NCBI RefSeq assembly: GCF_001975705.1
Contig: NZ_CP015093.1
Location: forward strand, 2,170,001 to 2,234,000
DNA length: 64,000 bases
Reading direction: 5' to 3'
From: Salipiger abyssi
Lineage (GTDB): Bacteria > Pseudomonadota > Alphaproteobacteria > Rhodobacterales > Rhodobacteraceae
Shown: positions 20,909 to 28,497 of the stretch, piece after piece
Position numbering within the stretch: position 1 is the first letter of the stretch
How the letters are laid out: the number at the start of each line of letters is the position of its first letter
The notes under the pieces: generated by a model
The model's database searches: none
Told to the model about the DNA's origin: nothing
Seen by the model: the letters and a program-made list of their open reading frames with translations, nothing else
Translations under genes and position numbers: made by a program

Positions 20909-22271
20909 CGCACTCACGGCGGCGGTCGCGCGCGGGCTGAGCCGGACCAAAGCTCTGTCATCCATCCCCAGCAATCGCGGCGGCTGGATGCCGATCATGG
21001 AGAGCTATGCCGGAGCATGGCAGCAGAACGTTGAGGTCGATGCGCGCGGCGTCTTGGCGAACCCGTTCATCTTCCGCTGCCAAGCTATGATCGCGCGGGA
21101 CATTTCCAAGCTGCGCGTGAAGCTGATGACGAAGGACGGCGCGATCTGGAAGGAAACGACCAGCGCGGCGTTCTCGCCGGTCCTGCGCAAGCCAAACGCC
21201 TATCAGACGCGCAACCAGTTCTGGGAGAGCTATTTCCTGTCGAAGCTGTCGCGGGGCAACACCTATGTCTTGAAGCAGCGTGACGCGCGCCGGGTGGTGA
21301 CCCGGCTGCATGTGCTGGACCCCCAGCGCGTGACACCGCTTGTCAGCGATAGCGGCGAAGTGTTCTATCAGCTTGCGACGGATAATCTCGCGAGCCTTGA
21401 GGTTGATGTGACGGTCCCGGCATCGGAGATCATCCACGACCGCTGGAATTGCCTGTTTCACCCGCTGGTGGGGTTGTCCCCAATCTGGGCAAACGGTGTG
21501 GCAGCCACGCAGGCGCAGAAAATCAGCGAGAGTAGCACGCAGTTTTTCGCGAACCAGTCGCGCCCCGGCGGTATCCTGTCGGCGCCGGGCAAAATCAGCG
21601 ACGAGACGGCGGCGCGGCTCAAGGCCGCGTTCGAGACGAATTACTCGGGCGAGAACGCGGGCAAGATCGCGGTTGTCGGGGATGGCCTGAGCTTCAACCC
21701 GCTGACCGTGGCGGCTGATGACGCGCAGCTTGTGGAGCAGCTCAAGTGGACCTCGGAAACGATTGCCACGACCTTCGGCATTCCGCACTACAAGATTGGC
21801 CTCGGGGCGATGCCCACGGCGAACAATCTTGAGGCATTGAACGTCGAATATTATTCGCAGACCCTGCAAGGACTGATCGAGGACGCCGAAAGCTGTCTCA
21901 ACGAGGCGCTGGGGCTGGACGAGAACACCACGCGATCTGAGTTCGACCTTGACGGCCTTCTGCGCATGGATTCCGCCACGCAGATGGAGACGCTGAAAAC
22001 GGGCGTCGGGGCCGGTATCATCGCGCCGAACGAAGGCCGGGCGAAGTTCGGCTATGGCCCGGTCGCGGGCGGCGAAATGCCGTACCTCCAACAGCAGAAC
22101 TACAGCCTTGAGGCGCTGGCAAAGCGGGACGCGCAGCCGGACCCGTGGGGCGCCGGCCAGCCGGCGCGGCCCGCCGCGCCGGAAGCTGACGACGAAGCCG
22201 GCGAAATGGCGGAGCGCGCTTTCGTGGCCGAAACGCTCTTGGCGATGCGCAAGGCAATGGAGGCGGCATGA
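20901..22271 (+). CDS. HK97-family portal protein
   Basis: 456 residues. Typical portal blocks: DARGVLANPFIFRCQAMIAR, RGNTYVLKQRD, VPASEIIHDRWN, QFFANQSRPGGILSAPGKIS, ETIATTFGIPHYKIG and the C-terminal Ala/Pro-rich tail. It would form the dodecameric DNA channel and packaging motor dock. It overlaps the membrane ORF by 8 bp and the collagen-like gene by 4 bp. Confidence 0.92.
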   Translation: MANALTAAVARGLSRTKALSSIPSNRGGWMPIMESYAGAWQQNVEVDARGVLANPFIFRCQAMIARDISKLRVKLMTKDGAIWKETTSAAFSPVLRKPNAYQTRNQFWESYFLSKLSRGNTYVLKQRDARRVVTRLHVLDPQRVTPLVSDSGEVFYQLATDNLASLEVDVTVPASEIIHDRWNCLFHPLVGLSPIWANGVAATQAQKISESSTQFFANQSRPGGILSAPGKISDETAARLKAAFETNYSGENAGKIAVVGDGLSFNPLTVAADDAQLVEQLKWTSETIATTFGIPHYKIGLGAMPTANNLEALNVEYYSQTLQGLIEDAESCLNEALGLDENTTRSEFDLDGLLRMDSATQMETLKTGVGAGIIAPNEGRAKFGYGPVAGGEMPYLQQQNYSLEALAKRDAQPDPWGAGQPARPAAPEADDEAGEMAERAFVAETLLAMRKAMEAA

Positions 22272-23200
22272 TCGACCCGCAAGTATTTGGCGCAGAGTTG
22301 GCCGGTATCGTGAAAGGGGCTGTTGCGCCACTTCTGGCCCGAATTGACGCGCAGGCAAAGCAGATCGAAGCCCTTGAGCGCGCGGCGGAAGCCCATAGGG
22401 AGCCGCAGGACGGCAAGGACGGGCGCGACGGTGCCGATGCCGACCCGGAACAGGTTGCCGCTCTGGTGGCCGAGAAAATGGCCCCGCAGCTTGAGGCGAT
22501 GCAGGCCGCGATTGACGCAATATCGGAAGCGCCAGAGTTGCCGGACATTCCGGGGATGATCTCTGATGCCGTGGCGAAGGCTGTGGCCGAGATCCCCTCG
22601 CCGAAAGACGGCAAGGACGGCACCAGCGTGACGCCGGAAGACGTGATGCCAGCGCTCGAAAAACGAGTGGACGAACACCTCGCCAGCATCCCCGCGCCCA
22701 AGGATGGTCGCGACGGAATCGACGGCAAGGACGGAGCGCCGGGCGAGCGCGGCGAGAAGGGCGAGCCGGGTGCTGATGGCGTCGGCATGGCGGGCGCGCT
22801 GATTGACCGCAACGGCGAGCTGCACCTGACCATGACGGATGGCAAGGCCCTGGCCTTGGGCGCGGTCGTGGGCAAAGACGGCGCACCGGGCCGGGATGGC
22901 GCGGACGGGCTCGGCTTCGAGGATCTGGAATTCATCGCCGACGAGCAGGGGCGACCTCTGGCGAAGTTCCAGCGCGGCGACGTGGTGAAGACCTTCCGCC
23001 TGCCGTGCATCATCGACCGGGGGCCGTACAAGGCCGCAGGGAGCTATCAGAAGGGCGACGCCGTGAGCTTTGGCGGCTCGCTTTGGATCGCGCAGGGAGA
23101 CACCGCTGAGCGCCCGGAGAGCGGCGCAGGCTGGCGTCTGGCGGTCAAGAAGGGCCGGGACGGTCGCAGCGCCGAGAAGGTGAAGGTTGGCGATGCCTGA
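22268..23200 (+). CDS. collagen-like protein with carbohydrate-binding C-terminus
   Basis: 310 residues: N-terminal coiled coil ([20 protein letters not shown]), then scattered GxY triplets ([26 protein letters not shown]) forming short collagen-like stretches that probably trimerise, and at about 255-300 a chitin-binding type 5/12-like module ([32 protein letters not shown]). Surface-exposed decoration or head fibre is likely. Its location between portal and head-tail connector suggests a head-neck fibre. Confidence 0.65.
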   Translation: MIDPQVFGAELAGIVKGAVAPLLARIDAQAKQIEALERAAEAHREPQDGKDGRDGADADPEQVAALVAEKMAPQLEAMQAAIDAISEAPELPDIPGMISDAVAKAVAEIPSPKDGKDGTSVTPEDVMPALEKRVDEHLASIPAPKDGRDGIDGKDGAPGERGEKGEPGADGVGMAGALIDRNGELHLTMTDGKALALGAVVGKDGAPGRDGADGLGFEDLEFIADEQGRPLAKFQRGDVVKTFRLPCIIDRGPYKAAGSYQKGDAVSFGGSLWIAQGDTAERPESGAGWRLAVKKGRDGRSAEKVKVGDA

Positions 23201-23525
23201 GCTTTGCACCCTCGAAGAGGCCAAGCGCGCCCTGCGGATCGCCCCCGAAGATGACAGCCACGACGACGAGCTGCGCGATCTCATCCCCGATGCGTCGGGC
23301 GCAGTGATTGACTACCTGTCCGGTCGCGCCGCGGTGGTTCTGCTCTTAGACGAGAACGGTGATCTGACCGTGGATAGTGTGGTCCCTAAGCCCGTAAAGC
23401 GGGCCGCGCTCATCGTGCTTGAGCATCTGTTCGAAGCAGATGATGAGCTCAAGAGGGCGCCGGGTGGGCTGCCGTACAGGGCGGAAATGCTGCTGTACCG
23501 CTATGCCGATCCGCCGCTTGCGTGA
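23193..23525 (+). CDS. head-tail connector (gp6-like)
   Basis: 110 residues. [20 protein letters not shown] and [19 protein letters not shown] are the N-terminal signature of HK97 gp6-like connectors, with a C-terminal helix ([20 protein letters not shown]). ATG 23193 overlaps the preceding stop by 8 bp. It forms the ring beneath the portal. Confidence 0.8.
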   Translation: MPELCTLEEAKRALRIAPEDDSHDDELRDLIPDASGAVIDYLSGRAAVVLLLDENGDLTVDSVVPKPVKRAALIVLEHLFEADDELKRAPGGLPYRAEMLLYRYADPPLA

Positions 23526-23534
23526 GGTGGCAGG

Positions 23535-23906
23535 ATGCAGATCACGAGGGCAAAAAAGCGACCGGCGGCAAGGCTCCGCGAGCGCGTGACGTTCGACTAT
23601 CCCACGAAATCGTCTGACGGCACGGGCGGGGTCGAAATCGGGTGGAGCGATGAGCCCGAAAGCATCACGCGGGCGGCAGAATTCATCTACTCGCGCGGCT
23701 CTGAGGCTGTAGAGGCCGCAAGGCTGACGGGGCGGTCCATCTACAAGATCAAGGTCCGTTCGGACAGTCAGACGCGAGCGATTAATGCGACCTACCGAAT
23801 GAGGGACCGGCGGCGGGCCGGTGATCCGTACAACATCCGAGAGGTAGACGCGATCACCGACCGGGCTTGGGTGTATATCGTGGTCGAGGGCGGGGTGGCG
23901 GTCTAG
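23535..23906 (+). CDS. head closure protein (gp7/SPP1 gp16-like)
   Basis: 123 residues, beta-rich: LRERVTFDYPTKSSDGTGG, AEFIYSRGSEAVEAARLTGR, YRMRDRRRAGDPYNIREV. This is the pattern of phage head-tail adaptor/closure proteins that seal the packaged capsid. It is the last head gene before the immI-like cassette. Confidence 0.8.
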   Translation: MQITRAKKRPAARLRERVTFDYPTKSSDGTGGVEIGWSDEPESITRAAEFIYSRGSEAVEAARLTGRSIYKIKVRSDSQTRAINATYRMRDRRRAGDPYNIREVDAITDRAWVYIVVEGGVAV

Positions 23907-23937
23907 ACGTGATGCGCTGGCGGCGGGAGATGGCGGC

Positions 23938-24357
23938 TTAGGGGTCGTCTGGCGGGTTCTCAACTACCCATGGGTCGAACACGCTGTGAAGCCATTCATA
24001 CATGGTTCCGATGGTTATGCCGGTCAGTTGAGAGGAGTCTCTTTGGATTCCATTCACCAAAGAAATCGGGTCTTGAACCCCATGAACGTCTCTTATGTAC
24101 CTCATAAGGTTGAAATAATCGTCTTTCAGTCGAGCCCCAACACGGCTTGGTGAAAACGTCACGGCTGCCGCGCACGCCAGCATCAAGTCATCGTCAGCCG
24201 TGATGGGCGCCGGAAACTTCTCTTCGAGCACTGCGACGATCTCGCTGTTCATTGAACGACCATTGGCCTCAGCGGCGAGCTTGATCCGGTCCCGCATCCC
24301 GTCTGGAAGGCGGAGCATGTAGCGGTCTTTGAACTGGTGCTGGTCATTGTCGGACAT
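23938..24357 (-). CDS. Arc/Mnt-family ribbon-helix-helix repressor
   Basis: 139 residues. Residues about 8-42 (FKDRYMLRLPDGMRDRIKLA, EANGRSMNSEIVAVLEEK) are an Arc-type ribbon-helix-helix; the remaining ~95 residues are an extra C-terminal domain absent from Arc. It is transcribed against the morphogenetic operon and divergently from an antirepressor, like mnt in the P22 immI region. Three palindromic sites lie between the two genes. Confidence 0.8.
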   Translation of the reverse strand: MSDNDQHQFKDRYMLRLPDGMRDRIKLAAEANGRSMNSEIVAVLEEKFPAPITADDDLMLACAAAVTFSPSRVGARLKDDYFNLMRYIRDVHGVQDPISLVNGIQRDSSQLTGITIGTMYEWLHSVFDPWVVENPPDDP

Positions 24358-24360
24358 GAT

Positions 24361-24432
24361 TGCCCAGTGGGCATTTTTTAAGTGTTGACACAATCCCTAC
24401 CCAGTGGGCATAAGACATGCACCCACTGGGCA
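24361..24432. promoter_or_regulatory. three palindromic operators of the immI-like cassette
   Basis: TGCCCAGTGGGCA (24361-24373, perfect 6-bp arms), TACCCAGTGGGCA (24398-24410) and CACCCACTGGGCA (24420-24432). All share CCCA-S-TGGGCA. The middle site lies in the spacer of the rightward promoter and the last lies just downstream of it, so RHH binding would block antirepressor transcription. Confidence 0.75.
24385..24414 (+). promoter_or_regulatory. antirepressor promoter
   Basis: TTGACA (24385-24390), 18-bp spacer, CATAAG (24409-24414). The -35 is consensus, the -10 weak. It would drive the antirepressor at 24446 independently of the late operon. Confidence 0.6.
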
Positions 24433-24445
24433 TAAGGAGTGTGAA

Positions 24446-25021
24446 GTGACAAATATCGTGACCGTGGACTTCAGGGGAGACACCCTGTTCGGTTTTCAGG
24501 AGGGCGATCATATCTTCGTCGCCCTTCGTCCCATCGTAGAGGCGATGGGAATGGACTGGTCTGGACAGCTTCAGCGGGTGAAGCGTGACCCAATCTTGTC
24601 CGAAGGTGTGGGTATCATGCCCACACCTTTCGGGCGTGGCGGCGACCAAGAGGCGGTTTGCATCAAGCTCGACCTTCTCAATGGCTGGCTCTTCACCATC
24701 GACACGAACCGGATCAAGGACGACTCGGTGCGCCAGAAGGTGCTGACCTACCAGCGCGAGTGCTACCGGGTGCTTCACGACCATTTCGCCGGCAAGGCGA
24801 AGCACCAAGGGGGGGGCTTGGCGGACGACGAGGATCTGGCGCAGAGCCGGGGAAGCAAGCTTTCGCAAATCAAAGAGGTCCGTATGATCTTCGGCGCGGA
24901 AGCGGCTGCGCAGCTCTACCTACAGTTCGGCTTCGAGATTGTTCCCGCCATGATCGACCGGACCCGACAGCCTACCCTTTTCGACTATGATCAGATCAAA
25001 TCCGTTGGGACAAACGCATGA
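24446..25021 (+). CDS. P22-type antirepressor (Ant N-domain)
   Basis: 191 residues from GTG 24446 (AAGGAG 6 nt upstream). The N-terminal domain, FRGDTLFGFQEGDHIFVALR to VLTYQRECYRVLHDHF, is the P22_AR_N family; P22 Ant inactivates several phage repressors by direct binding. The C-terminal region (KLSQIKEVRMIFGAEAAAQL) is short. It probably antagonises the XRE repressor of this or a superinfecting phage. It overlaps the second RHH gene by 4 bp. Confidence 0.82.
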   Translation: MTNIVTVDFRGDTLFGFQEGDHIFVALRPIVEAMGMDWSGQLQRVKRDPILSEGVGIMPTPFGRGGDQEAVCIKLDLLNGWLFTIDTNRIKDDSVRQKVLTYQRECYRVLHDHFAGKAKHQGGGLADDEDLAQSRGSKLSQIKEVRMIFGAEAAAQLYLQFGFEIVPAMIDRTRQPTLFDYDQIKSVGTNA

Positions 25022-25197
25022 CACAGCTGCGCACGATGACCGACCGCTACATGCTCCGACTCCCCGACGGCTGGAGAGACACGATCAAATCGGAAGCAGG
25101 AAAGGCTCATCATTCGATGAACAGCGAAATCCTGAACGCGATACAAACCGCCATGCGCATCAAGGGGGTGCAGCTTGAAGCGCCCGCCCAAAAGTAA
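25018..25197 (+). CDS. second Arc-like ribbon-helix-helix protein
   Basis: 59 residues, ATG 25018 to TAA 25197, close to the size of P22 Arc (53). TDRYMLRLPDGWRDTIKSEA and HHSMNSEILNAIQTAMRIK give the RHH strand and two helices; the DRYMLRLPDG block is nearly identical to the divergent RHH at 23938. Co-transcribed with the antirepressor, it would feed back on the shared operators, as Arc does for ant in P22. Confidence 0.75.
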   Translation: MTQLRTMTDRYMLRLPDGWRDTIKSEAGKAHHSMNSEILNAIQTAMRIKGVQLEAPAQK

Positions 25198-25261
25198 AGC
25201 CGCCGGGACGGCCATCCCGACGGCTTCGATGAATTCCACCCACGAAGATAGGAAATTCCCT

Positions 25262-25603
25262 ATGAATATGCTTGATCGCCGCGGCTTTTTCAAGTCCGCA
25301 TCCGCCGCGCTCGCGGCAACCGCAACCCCGGCGCTGGCCTTCCAGGCGCCGATCACCGAAACGCCGGACCACCCCGACTGGTGGAAGCGCATTGTCGAGG
25401 TCATCGACCATCTTGAGGCAGCGGACCCGCACGAGATGCACCTGTCCATCGCGGCCAAGGCGTTCGCTGCCAACGAAATCCGCAAGGCGCTGGATATGCC
25501 GCAGCGCAACGAGAAGCTGGTGAGCGAATACCGCGATGCCACAGCGATCTTCATCGCCAACGGCAAGCGGCGGGAATCCGCGCTCACGGGAGGGCTGGTC
25601 TGA
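25262..25603 (+). CDS. Tat-signal accessory protein
   Basis: 113 residues. MNMLDRRGFFKSASAALAAT is a twin-arginine signal (RRGFFK, then a hydrophobic stretch ending near ALAF), predicting export of a folded protein. The mature part (DHPDWWKRIVEVIDHLEAAD ... AAKAFAANEIRKALDMPQRN) is helical with no recognised domain. An AGGAA lies about 9 nt upstream. An earlier TTG in frame is possible. It is coupled to the next antirepressor gene by a 1-bp overlap. Confidence 0.6.
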   Translation: MNMLDRRGFFKSASAALAATATPALAFQAPITETPDHPDWWKRIVEVIDHLEAADPHEMHLSIAAKAFAANEIRKALDMPQRNEKLVSEYRDATAIFIANGKRRESALTGGLV

Positions 25604-26364
25604 TGGGTATCGTTCCGTTCAACTTCGACGGCGCGCCGATCCGCGTGCTGGAAATCAGCGGCGACCCGTGGTTCGTCGGCAAGGATGTGGCTGGTGCGCT
25701 TGGATATAGCAACCCGCAGAAAGCCCTGCGCGATCATTGCCGGAAGGCACAAGATGTAGGGGGTGAACGAAACGTTCACCCCTCCGATCTGGACCCGCAG
25801 ACCAAGATCATCCCGGAGGGCGACGTGTACCGCCTGATCGTCCGGTCCAAGCTCCCGTCCGCCGAACGCTTCGAGGCTCTGGTGATGGACGAGATCCTGC
25901 CGACGATCCGCAAGACCGGCGGCTACGGGGCGCAACAAGCCGCGACCATCGACCTGTCCGACCCGTCGCAACTGGTGCCGCTGCTGACCAGCTACGCGCA
26001 GCGGACACAGGTCGCAGAGGCCAAGGTGACAGAGATGACGCCGAAGGCCGAGGCGTTCGACCGGCTGGACACGGCAGAAGGGGATTTGACTGTCCGCCCG
26101 GCGGCGAAGGTTCTGAACTATCCGGAGCGAAAGCTGACGCGCTGGATGGAGTTGAACCGCTGGGCCTTCCGGCAGAACGGTCGCGGGCCGCTTCAAGCCT
26201 ACGTCGATAAGCGCAACGTTGGGTATCTCTCCCACAGGCTGCGCCACTTCGATGACCCGAAGACCGGGGAGCCGAAGGTCGAGGTCACGTTGATGATCAC
26301 GCCTAAGGGTCTGGCAAAGCTCGCAAAGGTACTGCCGAAGGAGGGCGGCGCGGCGCTGCACTAA
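25603..26364 (+). CDS. Bro-N antirepressor with C-terminal ANT-like domain
   Basis: 253 residues. Bro-N domain at about 5-105 (VLEISGDPWFVGKDVAGALG ... KALRDHCRKA ... LPSAERFEALVMDEILPTIR). The C-terminal KilAC/ANT-like domain is at about 130-250 (KAEAFDRLDTAEGDLTVRPA, AKVLNYPERKLTRWMELNRW). Such proteins act as antirepressors or regulators in temperate phages. This is the second antirepressor of the cassette; hairpins follow. Confidence 0.8.
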   Translation: MGIVPFNFDGAPIRVLEISGDPWFVGKDVAGALGYSNPQKALRDHCRKAQDVGGERNVHPSDLDPQTKIIPEGDVYRLIVRSKLPSAERFEALVMDEILPTIRKTGGYGAQQAATIDLSDPSQLVPLLTSYAQRTQVAEAKVTEMTPKAEAFDRLDTAEGDLTVRPAAKVLNYPERKLTRWMELNRWAFRQNGRGPLQAYVDKRNVGYLSHRLRHFDDPKTGEPKVEVTLMITPKGLAKLAKVLPKEGGAALH

Positions 26365-26370
26365 GTGAAA

Positions 26371-26409
26371 ACCTCAGGCAACTGAGGTGGCAGGGGCGGG
26401 AGACCGCCC
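26371..26409. terminator. paired GNRA-loop hairpins, likely bidirectional terminator
   Basis: ACCTCAG-GCAA-CTGAGGT (26371-26388), then GGGCGG-GAGA-CCGCCC (26394-26409). Both stems are perfect and both loops are GNRA tetraloops. They lie between the convergent Bro-N and signal-peptide genes and probably isolate the cassette from the late transcripts. Confidence 0.5.
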
Positions 26410-26416
26410 TTGCCTA

Positions 26417-26683
26417 TCACTCTTCGCATGCTTTGGAATAAAGCAAGGTGACGAGTACCGCGTCCATGGCCATTTGCCCGGGATCGACGGTAACGGGGTT
26501 TTTGGCGTAGGCATCACAGGCCCCGCTTTCCTCTGAGGTGCAGACTTCCGAAATAGCGGCAAGCGCGGCCATAGCTTGGCTGAGCGTATCTGCGTTCCGC
26601 AAAAGGGCATTGCACGGATCGAGGTCTTGCGCTGCGGCGGGAATTGCCAAGCAGGTGGCGGCCATGATGGCGGCTAGTCTCAT
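26417..26683 (-). CDS. small Sec-secreted Cys-containing protein
   Basis: 88 residues. MRLAAIMAATCLAIPAAAQD is a Sec signal peptide with likely cleavage after AAA or AQ. The mature part is about 68 residues with four cysteines (DPCNALL, EVCTSEESGACD, SKACEE), suggesting two disulfides in the periplasm. GGAGG about 6 nt before ATG 26683 supports the start. Opposite strand to the late genes, so it is a moron probably expressed in the lysogen. Confidence 0.7.
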   Translation of the reverse strand: MRLAAIMAATCLAIPAAAQDLDPCNALLRNADTLSQAMAALAAISEVCTSEESGACDAYAKNPVTVDPGQMAMDAVLVTLLYSKACEE

Positions 26684-26711
26684 CGAATCCTCCAATATCT
26701 GAGAGGCCAGA

Positions 26712-27125
26712 ATGTCGGCATTTGAAGCGGTGCAAAAGGCGATTTTCGACGCGCTGGTGGCAGACGCTGCGCTCGGCGCGCTGGTCAGTGACCGCATTTT
26801 CGACGGAAGACCTGCTGACGCGGCGTTCCCGAACATCACCTTCGGCCCGGCTCAGTCGATCTATGACGAGGTCGATTGCATCGACGGGGAAGAGCATTTC
26901 TTCCAGATCGACGTGTGGGACCGCTCGCAGGGACGGGTGATCAATGCTAAGCGGATCGCGGACGCGGTCAAGGCGGCGCTGCACGGGGCTGACCTGAGCC
27001 TGACAGACCCGTATGCGCTGGCGGTGATCGAGGTGACGCAGATGCGGGTGATGCAAGACCCGGACGGGGTCACGGCGCATGGGGTTCTTTCGGTGAGGGC
27101 GCTAGTCGAATGGTCCGCAACGTAG
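26712..27125 (+). CDS. tail completion protein (DUF3168)
   Basis: 137 residues. AVQKAIFDALVADAALGALV, then DRIFDGRPADAAFPNITFGP and FFQIDVWDRSQGRVINAKRI match DUF3168 (gp17-like tail terminator). It resumes the morphogenetic order interrupted by the immI-like cassette. Overlaps the next gene by 16 bp. Confidence 0.85.
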   Translation: MSAFEAVQKAIFDALVADAALGALVSDRIFDGRPADAAFPNITFGPAQSIYDEVDCIDGEEHFFQIDVWDRSQGRVINAKRIADAVKAALHGADLSLTDPYALAVIEVTQMRVMQDPDGVTAHGVLSVRALVEWSAT

Positions 27126-27571
27126 AAAAGTTTCAGAAGCGAATGCGCGCGATTCCGCTGCGGGTTCGCCTAGAGGTCATCAAGCAGCTTGAGAAAGAAG
27201 CCGACAAGGTGGTCAAGCTGATGCGAGCCATGGCGCCGAAGGACACTGGCGCTGGCGCTGAAAGCATCGGCTGGACGTGGGGAGACGCGCCGAAGGGTGC
27301 GATCACAGTCGGTAAGGTTGCGGACAACGAATACGACCGTATCGCCATCAAGATCTACGCTGGCGGTGGCGATCAGTTTTACATGAAGTTTCAGGAGTTC
27401 GGCACGAAGCGCCAAAAGAAAAACTCCCTGAAATCACAAGAGTTCGGCACGGTGGACATGCCCGCTAACCCGTTCTTCTTTCCAGTTTGGCGCGCTGAAA
27501 AGCGTCGTGTGAAGGCCAACCTTCGCTCGGCAGTTCGGCGCGGCATCAAGAAGGCCCAAACAAAGGGCTGA
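27110..27571 (+). CDS. HK97 gp10-like head-tail/tail protein
   Basis: 153 residues. RLEVIKQLEKEADKVVKLMR, APKDTGAGAESIGW, FQEFGTKRQKK and MPANPFFFPVWRAEKRR are the HK97-gp10_like signatures. It acts at the head-tail joint. Encoded overlapping the DUF3168 gene. Confidence 0.85.
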   Translation: MVRNVEKFQKRMRAIPLRVRLEVIKQLEKEADKVVKLMRAMAPKDTGAGAESIGWTWGDAPKGAITVGKVADNEYDRIAIKIYAGGGDQFYMKFQEFGTKRQKKNSLKSQEFGTVDMPANPFFFPVWRAEKRRVKANLRSAVRRGIKKAQTKG

Positions 27572-27649
27572 GCCCATATCCCGCCCTTGGGCAAGGTGGG
27601 CCTGTCCGCTTATTCCCATCAACTCTTTCACATCAACTGGAGCTATCCC

Positions 27650-28108
27650 ATGGCAAAGGCGACTACCGCAAAGTACGAGCAGATGATCCTTGAGGTCGAA
27701 TGGACCGATGGGAGCGATACCTACACCAATGTCTGCGGACTGGTGGACGTAACGATCAACCGCACTTCCAACATCGACACTTCCGAAATCCCTGACTGCA
27801 CTGATGAGAGCAAGCCGCTGTCGATCGAACGGCAGGTGCGCTCCCAGGAGGTTACCGTTTCCGCTTCTGGCGTCTGGGCGCTGTCCTCGCACCAGAACAT
27901 GCTGGCATGGTGGCGGGCCGGAACGACTCTCAATGTGCGGCTGCGCAACGCCAAGGTCGAGAGTGATGGCGCGACCGACGACATTTACGCAGAGAGCGGT
28001 CCGGCTATCCTCGTTTCGCTGAACAACGGTCGGACGAAAGGCCAGAAGGTCAGCGCCGAGGTCGAGATCCAGTTCGACGGCGTGCCCGCGACTGCGCTGG
28101 TGGTCTGA
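27650..28108 (+). CDS. major tail tube protein
   Basis: 152 residues from ATG 27650 (GGAG upstream). Beta-rich: ILEVEWTDGSDTYTNVCGLV, DTSEIPDCTDESKPLSIERQ, VSASGVWALSSHQNMLAWWR, GQKVSAEVEIQFDGVPATAL. Pattern and position before the tail chaperone pair fit the tube protein. 1-bp overlap to the chaperone. Confidence 0.8.
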   Translation: MAKATTAKYEQMILEVEWTDGSDTYTNVCGLVDVTINRTSNIDTSEIPDCTDESKPLSIERQVRSQEVTVSASGVWALSSHQNMLAWWRAGTTLNVRLRNAKVESDGATDDIYAESGPAILVSLNNGRTKGQKVSAEVEIQFDGVPATALVV

Positions 28109-28497
28109 TGCAGCCGGTTCGACTGGCATGGGTGGGGGGCGAGCATGACTTCGCCCTCCCGATTGGCGCGCTCCGATCCCTTCAAGACGTTCGCGATTGC
28201 GGCCCGGAAGAGCTGTTCAATCGCTTTCGCGCGGGATCATGGCAGGCTGACGACGCGATCCAGACGCTGCGCTGGGGCCTTGCCGGCGGCGGCAGCATGA
28301 CACCCAGCGAAGCGGCGCAATTCGTAACGCCGCTTTTCGATCTGCACCCCCTCATGACGTTCAAGCTGCCGTGCCTGAAGATGATGCACCATGCGCTTTT
28401 CGGCCCCGAGGGTGACCCGGTGGGGGAGGTGCAGGGGGTGACGGCGACAGCCCCGGAAAATGGCGCTTCTCAAAGCTCTACGGAAACGGGGCGGTAG
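28108..28497 (+). CDS. tail assembly chaperone, upstream part (GTA gp10-like)
   Basis: 129 residues. VRLAWVGGEHDFALPIGALR and DCGPEELFNRFRAGSWQADD match the gene-transfer-agent gp10/tail chaperone family that coats the tape measure. Its 3' end overlaps 82 bp of another open frame with coding character, so a -1 frameshift product like lambda G-GT is expected. Confidence 0.8.
   Translation: MQPVRLAWVGGEHDFALPIGALRSLQDVRDCGPEELFNRFRAGSWQADDAIQTLRWGLAGGGSMTPSEAAQFVTPLFDLHPLMTFKLPCLKMMHHALFGPEGDPVGEVQGVTATAPENGASQSSTETGR

Noticed and set aside
20958..22886. 642-codon minus-strand frame across portal and collagen-like genes
   Set aside because: Antisense shadow with low-complexity Arg/Pro composition.
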